A stretch of DNA of 64,000 bases, taken from assembly GCA_014529385.2 (NCBI GenBank), contig CM043969.1:18710446-18774445 (forward strand), read 5' to 3'. Under the pieces are notes generated by a model that did not search any database, had not been told where the DNA came from, and was given only the letters and a program-made list of their open reading frames with translations. Both the position numbers and the translations under genes were made by a program. Shown one piece after another: positions 1 to 11,709 of the stretch (position 1 is the first letter of the stretch; the number at the start of each line of letters is the position of its first letter). Origin of the DNA: Adiantum capillus-veneris (Eukaryota; Streptophyta; Polypodiopsida; Polypodiales; Pteridaceae).

Positions 1-337
1 TGACCTGCTGATGCTCGCCAGAGCTCGTTGAAATTTGAGAAAATCAGAAGGGGTGATCTGGGGACACTGTTGAGTAAGCACGGGAGGACGTGACCTGCTT
101 TGATACCAATTGTTGGAATTAGGGTTGCAGGGAAACACAGACAGCTTGGAGAAGACGAAGGAAGCTCAAGGCACACAACAGAGAGTGTATTACTTAGTGT
201 GCAATGAAAAGATATATAGAGCTAGATTGATGGGCGTATATACAATGCACGAGGGAAAAGACCTCCTAAAGAGAGGAAAAATGCCCCGATGGTCCTAGTG
301 TGTTCACACACATCACTAACACATGTATATTGTAACA
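1..337 (-). mobile_element. Copia element J, 5' end only, cut by window edge
   Basis: Read on the minus strand, this is a complete 5' LTR (111-337) followed by the first 110 bases of an element interior. The interior starts with a primer-binding site, TGGTATCAAAGC (97-108 in reverse), which matches the 3' end of initiator tRNA-Met with one change. The next bases align well with the leader of the complete copia element at 17445-17560, so J belongs to the same family. The LTR is 227 bp, the same length as in that element. It is inserted into the RNase H region of gypsy remnant I, whose sequence resumes at 338. The rest of J lies outside the window, so its target duplication cannot be checked. 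Confidence 0.85.
111..337 (-). repeat. 5' LTR of copia element J
   Basis: The 227-bp LTR starts TGTTACAATATACATGTG on the minus strand and ends CCTAATTCCAACA. It matches both LTRs of the complete copia element (17218-17444 and 22099-22325) along its whole length, with scattered substitutions. Confidence 0.88.
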
Positions 338-766
338 AAATTTGTGAAAGAAAATTTTTCCACCTCATTTGTTTATCGGAAAGCTTGCTTTGCATCATGA
401 AGTACTTGAGACTTTGGTGGTCCATTCACAAAATAAATGGAGTCCTCAATAGATAGTGCTTCCATGTGTCTAGGGCATGTAGAATAGCTAAAAGCTCTTT
501 TTCGTTTGTGCCCAAGACTCGTTCATCGGCATTGAGCCTTTGGCTCTCATATGCTATTGCATGCCCTTATCGAAGCAAGACTGCTCCAAGTCAATCACCA
601 CAAGCATCACATTGGACCTCAAATGGCTTTGAGAGATCCGGAAGCATAAGGACTGGTTGGGAGGTAAGCTTCTCTTTGAGCTTGTCCAAAGAATTTTCCT
701 CTTTAGCAGTCCATGAGTACTTAACGTTCTTCTTTGTTAAGTTATGTAATGGTCCTGCTATTTCTT
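338..766 (-). pseudogene. Ty3/gypsy RT/RNase H fragment (remnant I)
   Basis: The minus strand encodes the end of a Ty3/gypsy reverse transcriptase and the start of its RNase H. A readable stretch is DHQSLKYFMMQSKLSDKQMR near 350-425. It aligns along its length with chromovirus B at about 29216-29640. Stops and frameshifts break it. Downstream (leftward) it is cut by copia J at 337. Upstream it joins abruptly to LTR I near 766-790, so gag, protease and most of RT have been deleted. What remains is an internally deleted relative of B, not a functional gene. Confidence 0.8.
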
Positions 767-789
767 ATCTCACTCTTCTTTCTAGCATA

Positions 790-1810
790 CATAAATAATA
801 GCATAGTAATGAAGATGGAGAAGATGGCAAGCTTAAGCATTGAAGCATGGCTCTTGGTTGGATTTGCATTCCATAGCCAAGAGTGTTGGTGTCTCAACTT
901 CTCTACTAGCTTGCAATAGGAGATAGAGCTCTTGCACTTTGCACTTCACACACTGAGAGTGTGTGTGAGTGTGTGTGGGAGAGTATACCCCTCAAGCATG
1001 TCCCCCTACTTGCTTTGGTCGACCCCCTGTTTTAGCACAATCTTGAAACACATTGGACCCATGCAAGCCTGGCCAATCACATAGAGGATGCATATCAAGC
1101 TAGCATGCTAGCCTTGGGACAAGTGTCCCCTTTTCCCCTTTGAGAGATAAGACTTGAAAAATGAAAAAACAATTAATTAAATCTACTTAATTATCATTGG
1201 ATCCCTTGGGAGGCCAACCAATAGGCTTTGGACACTCCTTGAGGGTAACCTAGCTAGGGGCTTGACATGTGTCCTACTTGCCTCTTGCGCAAGGGGTGCC
1301 CTTTGGGAAAGAGAGTGGTCAAGCAACCACCCCCCCTACTTGCATGGCTCGTCCCCTCCTTGTAGGGATATGTATTGACTTTTGTGACACCTCGAGTCCC
1401 TCAACCTTGGGTCCAGTTCTCACCACAAGCTCGACCCTTAAGCCCCTCAAGCTTGGGCTGGGCTCCCACCTCAAGTACAACCCCAACATCTCAAGCATGA
1501 AAAGCACCTCAAGCATGAAAAGCACCTCAAGCATCTCCATCATCAAGCACTTCAAGCATCTCAATATCAGGCACGACAAGCACCTCAAGCTTGTGGGCTG
1601 GGTTCCCACCTCAAGCACTACCTAAGGTCAAAGGACTTTTAACACTAACCTTTCTCTCATTTGGACCCCTTTACCATTCGCCCCATGTTAAGATAGATCT
1701 GTAAGCACATGTCTATATTTTAACCCTTGTTCCCGTTTATTCTCCCACATTAAATGATCAGTTAATATGAGAAAATCATTTGGGTTGGTTAGACATTAGA
1801 TTTTATGACA
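790..1810 (-). repeat. 5' LTR of gypsy remnant I (diverged relative of the A/B LTR)
   Basis: The block starting near 795 aligns with the LTR of elements A and B from about 9735 onward (shared TTGAAGC.TGG.TCTTGGTTGGAT stretch, GTGTGTGTGAG tract, CATTGGACCC phrases). It ends ATTTTATGACA at 1810, like the A/B LTR end ATTATGACA. The left end is missing because of the deletion that joined it to the RNase H fragment. Positions about 1490-1620 hold an irregular minisatellite of CTCAAGCAT/CTCAAGCACC words. The same LTR family reappears inverted at 63585-64000. Confidence 0.7.
1496..1620. repeat. Minisatellite of CTCAAGCAT-type words
   Basis: About ten imperfect copies of a 9-18 base unit built on CTCAAGCA (for example AGCATGAAAAGCACCTCA twice in succession). 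The mirrored array at the right edge of the window (63890-64000) has the complement, GCTTGAGGTGCTTGA, in more copies. The array therefore lies inside this LTR family and varies in copy number. Confidence 0.8.
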
Positions 1811-3030
1811 ATACAAGTGAAATTCCTCCAACTCCCTTGAAATGTATGGCATATCAATTGTTGTGTACCATGATGTAATGTTTTTGTGTGGGCATTCATA
1901 GCCCAAAGCCAGTAACATCACCATCGCCCTTAAAATAAGCAATTTCCTCCTCTAAATCAACAAATGGTTGATCTCCATCCATGCAAGCATAAAAGGGGTG
2001 TCATAATGAGGAATAAAATTGTCGGCTACAAAAATTAGTGCTCTTTTAGGTGTCGTAATTTTTAGCCATACATAAACGTTTGTGCTTGTCATCTTTTACA
2101 GTTGATACAAAATCTACCAATCCTTTCTTAATCATATATTATACCCCTCCTTACCCTCTTCATTGCTTGAGATTCTTTGACCACGTCAATGAATGTACAT
2201 TGTATTCCTCAAGGCCATTAATCCTTTGTGCACCATGCTCTAAATTTCAACAAAAAGTACGAGGAGATCTTTGTTTACCCACCCTATGTGCGCCATAAAC
2301 CATAACTCCTGACATGCCAAAGTGGGTTTTGAAGAATCTTAAATAGCAATGGAAAGAGCAGGAGGCGTCTCTGACTTCTCTTTGTGAACTCCACAAATAA
2401 CAATGTTCTTGGAATGTTGCTCCTATTCTTTTGACTCTTCTACATCCACATTTTTGACATTATTTGTTTGGGTCATAACTTGCATGAGAGGAATGGAAAT
2501 CACATTGCTACCACATACATAAGCCAAAGACTTGTTTGCGCATACATCTTACATCTCACATACATCACAACTCATGGTGTCAAATTTCTCCTCTTTCAAT
2601 ATATGGTCATTCTCCACTTTGCTCATGATCTCCTTCAAAGAATTCAAGTCCACAAGATAGCATTTACATTCTTTGACTTCCTCTTCAAGTTGCATCAAAC
2701 GTGTTGTTTGCATCTCAAGTGTCCTTTTGAGATTCTCATTCTCAACAATAACAATCCTTACTACGACTGACAGATGGCAAAAGCTACGGACTATGCGAAA
2801 GGATAACACATATATAGACACTTCATTATTTAAGAGCTCTTTATGAGGTATGGTCATCATTATGTCCGAGTGGACAATTTGTATTCATTTTGAGATTCAA
2901 GAAATCTATAAATAAATACATGCAAGAGAAAAATGCTCATTCTTGCACAAGGGAGATTGCACCAAATGCATGTGTTCATCTTCTCTTCTCTCCCCTCTCC
3001 TCTCTCGCCGTGCCTGCCATCTACAAAAGG

Positions 3031-3032
<2 letters not shown>

Positions 3033-3122
<90 letters not shown>
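3033..3122. repeat. (TC)45 microsatellite
   Basis: Uninterrupted TC dinucleotide of about 90 bp, followed by a short CACTCACTCACACACAC tail. Confidence 0.97.
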
Positions 3123-3126
<4 letters not shown>

Positions 3127-3276
3127 ACTCACACACACACAAACATACATCATGGGAAGCAATAGGTGTTGTAAGTTTCCTTGCAATGACGGTGTACACC
3201 CCACATACACACACTTTGAGATTTAGTGCTGCTCACCTACAGAGTGTAGAGGTGTAGCAAGAAGTTCCACTGGCAA

Positions 3277-3279
<3 letters not shown>

Positions 3280-3355
<76 letters not shown>
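3280..3355. repeat. (TC)38 microsatellite
   Basis: Uninterrupted TC dinucleotide of about 76 bp, 157 bp after the previous tract. Confidence 0.97.
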
Positions 3356-3359
<4 letters not shown>

Positions 3360-4841
3360 GCAAAACGCCTACAATGAGGAGTCCTACTACTGCATTAAAG
3401 CAAGATCCAAATTCCACAACACTCCGGGCTTGTGGGCTTTGCCTATTCCAACTCAAGAAACCACAAGTAATTGAAGGCATAAGACATTCTGCAAGGTGCC
3501 TTTTTCTTGGCCGGACATACTGACACCTTACATCCCATTGCCTTAGCCTTTATCTTATAATATAATATAACAAGGTGAGGAAACACGGAGGAAACACGAA
3601 GGCCTGCTAAGTTAAGGGGAGAATGAGATTTATGGAGAGTAAGTTTCAATGAGTGCCTAAAATCACATGGAATTTTTGTTGTGTTTTAATATAAAATGAT
3701 ATTATCCATTATATATACATAATCACAAATCGTTTACCAAATATCCCTCTAATTTCTGAAAATTTCCAAAATACTCCTCATATTTCAAAAATTCTTAAAG
3801 AATTAGGCCCATAGGTGTAGGCCCTTGTTTTAGAGTACCAAAAGATGTTGTATATTTTGATCCTATATCTGACCCACCCATAGTCCACAAGATTCTAGTA
3901 TAGGACTTTCGTCACCCTTGTATATAGTAGGATCTTCATGGATTGTATTAGCTCTTGTACATACTATGGTTCTCATGTGTATGCTGGAGAGGGGGAAAGG
4001 GGAACACACCCAGAACACAACACAATGCCTCACTATAGCCTAGGATATACACAACGTCCCAATCCACTAGAGTTTACCTTCAAAACTCAACACTATCTGC
4101 AAGCAAACCGCCACTTCCACACAACCACACGCACACATGCTTTTCAATGCACCAAGCAGACCCGACCATTCTGCTTTGCCCAGCTCACAGCCTTCCACAC
4201 ACAGACAACCTCTCTCTATCTCCCTTTGCACAACAAACCTTTGGGGGGCACACACGCTGGCACATGCCTGGAAACGCACGCACACAAGAGAATGGGGGAA
4301 GGGGAAATCGACGCCAAGAGACAACAATGATCCCTTTCCTTGCATCCACACAACCATTTACAATCAATTCCCTGCCGGCACAACCCTCGGTAGCGTATCC
4401 TCCATCGGCAAAAAAGCCCTTCACTTGGCAAAAAACCCTTCAATTGCTAAAAAGCCCTTACAAAACCGTGTGCACCCCATTCTATAGGAATGGCTAAGCC
4501 CAAAAAACGGAAAAAATGGAGCTCCCCAGCTTGTGCAATTCAATTGAAGTTTTTTTAGTATTTTCCATGGTCTCCACACATCTGGCATCACACTTTGGAT
4601 ATTTCTTTGCATGGAGGACACCTTGGCCACTTACACTCACTCTCTCCGGCTTGAAATCTCTCTCCCATAGCTGCATGTGACTTCTCTCCTTGGTTTTGTT
4701 CGCCCAGGTTTGTTTTTCCCTCTTGGCCGTCCGACTTTTCTTCCCATTGACCGACACTCTCTCTTCATGTGAAGCCTCCCTTGGAATTGCCCCTCGACTT
4801 ACTTTGACCCGCCCTCTGATTGCCCTCTTTGACAGCCCTTT

Positions 4842-4842
<1 letters not shown>

Positions 4843-4894
<52 letters not shown>
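4843..4894. repeat. (TC)n microsatellite inside LTR L
   Basis: About 52 bp of pure CT/TC, absent from the right LTR copy of L. Confidence 0.95.
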
Positions 4895-4897
<3 letters not shown>

Positions 4898-4942
4898 GGA
4901 CTCATCCCCTACCCCTAGGCCCCAAGAACTAGCAACCTCGCT

Positions 4943-4944
<2 letters not shown>

Positions 4945-4979
<35 letters not shown>
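4945..4979. repeat. (G)35 homopolymer
   Basis: Thirty-five consecutive G residues, in the 3' LTR of element L and not in the other LTR copy. The length reported by an assembly for such a run is uncertain. Confidence 0.9.
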
Positions 4980-4981
<2 letters not shown>

Positions 4982-6151
4982 GCTTTTAAAAGGGAGGGCC
5001 CTTACGAGCACGAAAACACCTAGTCATGGGCTTGCCACATCATCACTTTTCTACCACCGCTCAAAATTGCCCACTGCCAGTCGCCCGACGGGGGCCATAA
5101 CCGCCTGCGTAGTGTCCAACAGAGCCGCCCACGGGGATCCGTCATAGCTATGCTCAAGGGAGCTCACTCTTCCCATTACACACCCAACAGGACTCACGGT
5201 CCAGGTTATGTACACTACCCTGCCTGCTCTGCGTTGTACATGCGGGATTTCTCTCTATGCCACGTGGGGGCTCCAAGACTCCCAAGCCAAAGGCCCTTGA
5301 AATTCCCGAAAAAACCCCTTTGAAGGTCCAAATCCCCCCCCCCCGTCCCCTTTAATGGCTTGCTATACCTTGCTCTGAGATTGGATTCCCAAGCTGCTGA
5401 GTTTGGCCAAAACTTCACCATATCAACTTCAAGCCACAAGTACCTGGGCGCATTCCGAGATCCTTGGGATTGCAAATCGAGGCCGTCCAAATGGCAAAAA
5501 ACCAAGTTGGCACCATGATGTTGGGAACAAACGTCGATTTCAACCTGCAATATCTCTCTGGTCCGGACTGTGATTGAAGAGGAGAGACTTCTTGCCAACT
5601 CCATATGAAGTGCTCTACCTTTCAAAACCTTTCGAACTCAAAATGATGCCTGATGGCCCGATTTCCAATGCAGTCGGACGGGTGGGCACATAACCGACCC
5701 CCAAAAACCTTTCTCTGATAATATCTTTCTCATCTTGGTTCCGATTGCCGATTTGAAAAGACCAACAGGCTCCATAAGTCAAGCACTATGCATCTATCTA
5801 CTGAAACCGGCTCGGACTACTTGGCACTACTTGCCCCATCCATCTCAAATCTGCAATGCAATGCACCTTCAAACTCAAATATCTTGGGCTCTCTAGCTCT
5901 GTTTGACGAGCCGTCTAGACCTGCTTCTTCAGCAACTCAAGCTTCACATTTCAAGGCAAAAAGGCTGCAGCCACCCTAATTAGCCTCTTTTGGAGCCCTT
6001 CTTGGCCTATAAACCGCATCAGCCATACACATCCACTGCTACCTGTCTGCTCAGGATCTTTGTAGCTGCTCTTGTTCTTTGTCATGCATCTGTTAGCCAA
6101 CACATACCTGCCCATGCCATCTTCTATAATCGACCAACTTTGGATGCACCA

Positions 6152-8391
6152 TCATTGCCCACCCCCCAATTGAACATTTATGTTCAACCAAAAAAGAGCT
6201 TTATTCCACTTCTAACTACAAAACCTGGCACACACTATCAGAGAACCAAAACCATATTATAGAGTTTTATTTAGCCTACTGCCATCAAACCTCAAGTGGG
6301 TTGCCCCACCTCCTGCATCACATAGCCTTTGTCTGGATCAAAAACCTTCCATTGGTTCCTTCCACCCATATGTAACACCATACCATAGTGTCGTACCCCA
6401 ACACATATCCCACCATTTGTGAAGACCGCCGTCCATGGCCCACCCATTTGTAACACCATACCATAGTGTCGTACCCCAGCACATATCCCACCATCTGTGA
6501 AGACCGTCCATGGCCCACCCTTCAACACTCCATGCATCCCTTGGCAAACAAGCATCCACTCCATACCAAGCAGCATCAAGCATACCACCATCCAAAAAAC
6601 ATGTACCTAACAACATACTTGAACACGTGTCTGACCCCCCCTCCCAACCAAGTAAAGTGGAGGCCTTATCCATAGACCCCATCACCTGTTGAACCATCCA
6701 TCGCATAGTTGTATCTACCACCATATTCATCAACTAGAGCTCACATACCTTCAATGGAAGCAAAGACACCGCTTGGGATTTTCCATTATCCACCATTGTA
6801 CATGCCTGCTACACTGGAATCTCCACTATCTTTGGAAACCCGACCTCCTCTTCACCAGCCAAGCACTCGATTATAGCATCATTCAGCCATTCTGCCTCGA
6901 CCAACTACTCCTCAAGGTCAATCCGCTTCACTCGCCTATCAGCTTCAACAGCTGCTTGTACTGTAATCACCTCTTCTACCGCTGCATCATGCTCTCCCAA
7001 GGTAGAGAGAAATTCTCCCCACATTGCATCCTCCTGGTCGTCATCCATAGGTAAGGCCACTTCATCCCTTGCGGCAAGAATCTACACCATCTTTATCCGC
7101 ATAACTTTGTGGGCATAGACTCCTCCACTTGGTCTCCATTTAGCACAATGGCATGCTCTGTTCCCTGCTCTTCTTGAAAATTGGCTATCATCATATCATC
7201 AAACACATAATAAGGCAGCTTTATTACCTTTACCAGCTCAGGTTCATCAAATTTTGTTACCTCGCCATAGGATGTGGACTGTGCCACTCTATCTTCTTCA
7301 CTCGTTTCCTACCAACTCGAGCTTGTATTTTCTTCATCACCGGCATCATATATTGACTCCGTATCTGCATCTTCATCCGCTTGCTGCTCCACAAATGCTT
7401 GATCATCTTCATGACTTTGCACACTTTCTTCGTCTGCTTCCAAGCTCTCGGCATCTGCAACTTGATTGAACTCCGCTACATTTTTGTGCAAACTTTTCAC
7501 AAGAACAGGCTTTACCTCTTTAATCCGCTCTGGAACCTCAGCATTTGCTATCACTTTTGCACCTTGGTTCACTTCGACATGGGGCTTCTCCTCGTTGACA
7601 AGCTTGTCCACCTTGGCACATGCACATCACAAACTGGAAACCTCCAAGGAACATAACCAACCATAGGCCTTACCTCCATAGGCTCTGCACTTCAAACAAC
7701 TAGAACCACATAGAACACTCTGCTACCGCTACAACAGGCACATAATCTGCAAGATTCAACACACCCAACTCTAGCTTTTGCTTTACCTTTTGGCTCTTCA
7801 TCTTGGCCAGATAGACCATGTCTTCATATGTATCCGCACCGTTCTAGACCTTTTTCTAATCCTTGGATGCAAGCACTCTAATAGATTTGACAACTTCAAA
7901 TATTGATTGCCTTTTACCCTAGTAGCAATTTCTAACTGCTTCCAGCATGCTTCAAATTGCTCAGGAAAAATGGGAAAATCCTTACTTACGTCCTGATGTA
8001 CAGCCTTCAACTTTGCACCATCCTGTGTAATCACTTCTCAAACCGCTCTAGAAACTGATTTTGCAGCTCCTACCATGATCCTCCATCAATGCTCTTAAAA
8101 CTATCGACCAAATCTTGGCCCATTCGCGCATCAACAACAACACCATCTGCAACTTTTTTGTGTCCGTCAACATATGCATCGAGAAGCCATAGCTCGAAAT
8201 CTACTAGCCAATCTCATGGATCTTCAACTCCCATAAATATGGGCCCAAAACTTGGCTCCATCATCTCTATCAGCTTCAAACTCAATCACTGAACATTTTG
8301 ACCATCAGCCAACCGCTTCATCGGCTACCAAACACCGCTTTAGACTTCAAATAGGAGCATCATACTGTTCCTCTGTGGGGGAACCAAAAAA
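6152..8391 (-). pseudogene. Gag-like interior of element L, broken
   Basis: The minus strand between about 8290 and 7800 reads as a short gag-like protein. One segment includes EPSFGPIFMGVEDPWDWLVD, followed after stops by FEACWKQLEIATRVKGNQYL near 7870-7960. Further left, an acidic, low-complexity frame (7309-7611) and another frame (7093-7287) may be remains of the same protein. A 78-bp direct duplication at about 6372-6527 keeps the minus-strand frame (26 codons). No protease, RT, RNase H or integrase motif is visible. In a Tat-like element this suggests a non-autonomous gag carrier. Gag-like identity is by context and composition only. Confidence 0.45.
6372..6527. repeat. 78-bp tandem duplication in element L
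   Basis: Two copies of a 78-bp unit starting GTAACACCATACCATAGTG (6372 and 6450) differ at a few bases. The length is a multiple of three and the minus-strand frame continues through both. Confidence 0.85.
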
Positions 8392-9230
8392 TGGAGAGGG
8401 GAAAAGGGGAACACACCCAGAACACAACACAATACCTCACTATAGCCCAGGGTATACACAACACCCCAATCCACTAGAGTTCACCTTCAAAACTCAACAC
8501 TATCCGCAAGCAAACCATCGCTTGCACATGACCACACGCATGCATACTTTGCAACGCACCAAATAGACCCGACCATTCCACTCTACCCAACTCACAGCCT
8601 TCCACACACACACACACAAACTCTCTCAATCTCCCTTTGCACAACAGACCTCAGGGGGGCACACACGTCGAGACACGCCCAAAAACACAAGCAAAGAAGA
8701 GAAGGGGAAAGGGGAAATTGACGCCAAGAGACAACAATGATCCCTTTCCTTACATCCACACAACCATTTACAATCAATTCCCTATTGGCACAACCCTTGG
8801 CAGCATATCCTCCATCAGCCAAAAAGCCCCTCACTTGGCAAAAAACCCTTCAATTGGCAAAAAGCCCTTACAAAACCGTGTGCACCCCATTTTATAGGAA
8901 TGGCTAAGCCCAAAAAAAGAAAAAAATGGCTAAGCCCATGGGGCTCTGCCATAGCTATGCTCAAGGGAGCTCCCTCTCCCCATTAAATACCCAGCATGGC
9001 TCATGGTCCAGGTTTTGTACGCTACCCTGCACGCTCCATGTTGTACATGCGAGATTTCTCTTTGCGCCATGTGGTGGCTCCATCATCTCTGCCTCATTCG
9101 TCTCAGATCTGCAATGGACTACACCTTCAAACTTAAATATCTTGGGCTCTGTAGCTCTGATTGACGAGCCTTTTGGACCTCCTTCTTCAAAAACTCAAGC
9201 TTCACATTACCAAGAAAAAAAGATGCACCT
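8392..9230 (-). repeat. 5' LTR of element L, truncated by insertion A
   Basis: It starts TGGAGAGGGG like the left LTR and is collinear with it up to AAGATGCACCT, where the LTR of chromovirus A begins at 9231. The missing end of this LTR is not seen after A, because A itself is truncated at about 13510. Confidence 0.72.
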
Positions 9231-11409
9231 TGTAACATTTAATGGTCTAGTAACTTGTGTGTAGCGGAAAATAGCATGAACATAGTGAGCATTTCATTAG
9301 AATAGCTTCCTAATGAGAATAACAAGAGTGCTTGGGTGGCGAGAGCAACAAAAAGTATAACACCTAGTTAGATAGCATGAACAATACTTCAAAAGAGAGA
9401 GAAATTAAGCAATTGACAACAATTGAGGACCGGATTTGCATGGAGTCGGTCCCCCCTCCAAAAGGCTTTGTATTATGGTTTCTTCCATCAAGAGAGTCAT
9501 TTCACCATACAATTCTTTGTGTTCCTTCAATACTAGCTAGTGCAATGAAGATGGAAACTTCATGCACTAAGCAAAACACTTATCAAACACAACATCAATT
9601 CCCTCACGGTCTCAGACCCAAGACCTCACACACCTTCCAAGATGGTGAGAGCTAGCGGGGTATAAGAGTAGATTGAGAGGAAGAAGGAGTATTCTTACGA
9701 GAAAGATGTACATCTCCTCACATAATCACTCATATTAGCATAGCTTAGCTTAGTAATTAGAATGGTAGAGGAGATGAGCATGCATTGAAGCTTGGATCTT
9801 GGTTGGATTTTCATCACAAAGCCAAGATTTGTTGATGTAGGCCTCCCTTCTCACAAGCTTGGAGTAGGTGGTAAGCTTTCCATTAAAGCTTGAGAAGGAG
9901 AAAGAGTCTTCTTTGCTTCACACATGAGATTGTGTGAGTGTGTGTGTGATAATGCCTTGCAAAAATCAGCCCCCTCTCTCTCTCTTGGTCGACCCCTCTT
10001 GCTATTTTCTCATCCTCACACCTCATTGGACCTCCCCAGGCCTAGCCAATGGAAATTAAGCAACATAAGTGATAGTCTTTTGACATGTGTCCCCCTTTCC
10101 CCTTTTGTGAGAGCTTTAGGTAATTACTTAATTCAACTAAACTTTCATTGGACCCCTTTGCCTTCTGGCCAATAAGAATCAAGCAAGCCATTGGGATGCT
10201 GAATGCTCATTGGACCCCTTGGGAGACTGTCCAATAGTCTTTTAGAGAGCTTAATTCTTATTGGTTCTTTTTATTAAGTGTTTTTAAATTAATTAAACTA
10301 GATTTACTCTAGCTTAATTCTCATTGGTCCACCTCCAAGGCCATCCAATAGCCCGGGGGATTCACCATGGAAAACTTACCGCACCACGTAAGTGCAGGAG
10401 AGGGGGGGTTCTTTATAAGTTACATAAGCGTATAAGTTAGGGGTAGGTCCCCCAATAATTTATCTCCCAAGCTTAAAAATAGGGGAAGGGGGTATCATAT
10501 TTGGGGGGGGGGGGACCTAACCCGGGTTGTTTACTTGTAACGATTGGTCACCGATGTGCACTAGAACTCGGATGAGCTTAGGGGTAGTTTTTTATCAAGT
10601 CACATATCAAATTGTGCATCAAGGCGCTCATAGTAGATTTACACCAGTTTTGGATGGGTCAAAATTGGACGAGTAGCCAGAGTGCAGGCTGATTGGGCAC
10701 ATAGCTTGAGGGTACATCTAGTTATCAAGAGAAGTGGTTCCTTAGTACATTGCTAGTCCCTATGCTACACACTCTTTGACTAGTTTTACTCAGTTAGATA
10801 ATGTGAGACCTCAATTTTATATGTAAGATAGGGGTATGATAATTTTCTTAATTGATTGTCGTATAAGCGTATGACGGGGTCCATATTTTCTAATATGAGT
10901 CGTATATAGGGGTTTTATCAAAGTTGTCTGCTCGCATGTGGCGTTTCATTTTGTATATAGAGTGAATCCCCTGGGTCCAATAGGAACTGAGTACACCTTG
11001 TGGGCATCTGGGCTAGGGAGCTGACATGTGTCCCTCATTCCTTTGTGTAAAGGGAGCTTGTGTGTGTGTGTTTCTCTCTCATCTCCTACTTCTAGGGCTC
11101 GCCCCCTCCTATGTAGGGATGGTTGAAGACTTTTGGGACACACACAAAGCATCCAATTTCCCTAGGCTTTTGACCTTTGGACTGAACGGGCTGAACCTTA
11201 GGGTCTTTTAAGCCCATTGGCACACATTGCTCTTTTGCAGATGGCCCCCCTTTTGGATCCCTATTTTCCCTCCTTTGGATCCCTACTCTGGCCGGTCTGT
11301 TAGCTTAACCAATATTCTACCTTTTTCTCCCCTGGCACTTCCCCATATTAAATGATCAGTTTAACATGAGAAAATCCTTTAGGAGAATTAGATATTGATT
11401 ATTATGACA
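9231..11409 (-). repeat. 3' LTR of chromovirus A, carrying a DNA transposon
   Basis: It runs from TGTAACATTTAATGG to TTATTATGACA. Apart from a 624-bp insertion (10352-10975), it is collinear with the 1599-bp left LTR of B (25713-27311). Confidence 0.9.
10352..10975. mobile_element. 624-bp DNA transposon (MITE-like) with 8-bp target duplication
   Basis: The LTRs of B read CCATCCAATAG then AAACTGAG or GGAATTGG at this point. In A the phrase is opened by 624 bp. The insert begins CCCGGGGGATTCAC and ends GTGAATCCCCTGGG, giving 14-bp terminal inverted repeats with one mismatch. It is flanked by direct repeats of TCCAATAG (10344-10351 and 10976-10983). Eight-base duplications are typical of the hAT and P superfamilies. 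The insert has no transposase frame and contains a G11 run (10504-10514) and repeated TATAAG words, as non-autonomous elements often do. The superfamily is inferred only from the duplication length, since the ends do not start with the usual CAGGG/TAGGG. Confidence 0.85.
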
Positions 11410-11501
11410 TTACCTCTCTCTTGAAATCATAGTCGTCCTCGACTATGGGCTAGAGAAGATAAAGCATATTCATTAGTCCTTTTTCCTAGCGGGTAGAGGA
11501 T

Positions 11502-11709
11502 CCCTATGTTACCCTATGACATCGTTCCAGAATGGATAACTAGTCCATTTGGTGCTTGAGAGCCTAAGCTGCCGTAAGCATGTCTTCACATTAGTCCTAT
11601 CAATCCCCTATGTTACCCTATGACATCGTTCCAGAATGGATAACTAGTCCATTTGGTGCTTGAGAGCCTAAGCTGCCGTAAGCATGTCTTCACATTAGTC
11701 CTATCAATC
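11502..11709. repeat. 104-bp tandem duplication in element A 3' UTR
   Basis: Two nearly identical copies start at CCCTATGTTACCCTATGAC (11502 and 11606). Element B has one copy at the same place (27408-27510), so the duplication arose in A after the two separated. Confidence 0.9.

Larger units (their letters stand above)
1811..3984. other. Unassigned region with two TC tracts
   Basis: No gene is recognisable. A minus-strand open frame at 2549-2860 (103 residues) has a coiled-coil-like stretch (ENENLKRTLEMQTTRLMQLE) but no known domain and no flanking gene structure. It may be a gag or host-gene remnant. Long pure TC tracts occupy 3033-3122 and 3280-3355. Open frames of repeated Leu-Ser across them are artefacts of the dinucleotide. 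AT-rich sequence runs from about 3650 to 3900. Confidence 0.5.
3985..6151 (-). repeat. 3' LTR of element L
   Basis: It begins TGGAGAGGGG on the plus strand and ends GGATGCACCA, so in element orientation it is TG...CA. It aligns with 8392-9230 over its first ~550 bp (CACACCCAGAACACAACACA, CCAATCCACTAGAGTT, AAAAAGCCC repeats). The match resumes near 5140-5260 and again near 5830-5960. Between these blocks it carries sequence absent from the right copy, including a TC tract, a 35-base G run and the segment at about 5270-5820. Confidence 0.7.
3985..9230 (-). mobile_element. Tat-like non-autonomous LTR element L
   Basis: Two related LTRs flank a 2.2-kb interior: 3985-6151 (3' LTR of a minus-strand element) and 8392-9230 (5' LTR, cut by insertion A at 9231). 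At the inner edge of the 3' LTR the minus strand reads GGGTGGGCAATGA then TGGTGCATCC. The same polypurine tract is found at the matching place in element C, and the bases after it also align, so L and C are related. A primer-site-like stretch, TTGGTTCCCCCACAGAGG, abuts the 5' LTR at about 8368-8387. The interior has gag-like sequence but no RT, RNase H or integrase. The 5-bp flank left of the element is TATGC. The right flank is lost. Confidence 0.68.

Noticed and set aside
2549-2860. Coiled-coil protein gene
   Set aside because: A single 103-residue frame with no recognised domain, no promoter or exon structure, and surrounding repeat debris. Kept only as a note in the unassigned region.
2890-3257. 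Open frames of repeated Leu-Ser or Arg-Glu residues across TC/AG tracts (also 41026-41332, 48857-49208, 61626-62141)
   Set aside because: They are simply the dinucleotide read in every frame. Nothing beyond the tract resembles a protein.
6466-6733. Overlapping frames on both strands near the 78-bp duplication as separate genes
   Set aside because: They are produced by the duplication in the interior of L. Compositional shadows only.
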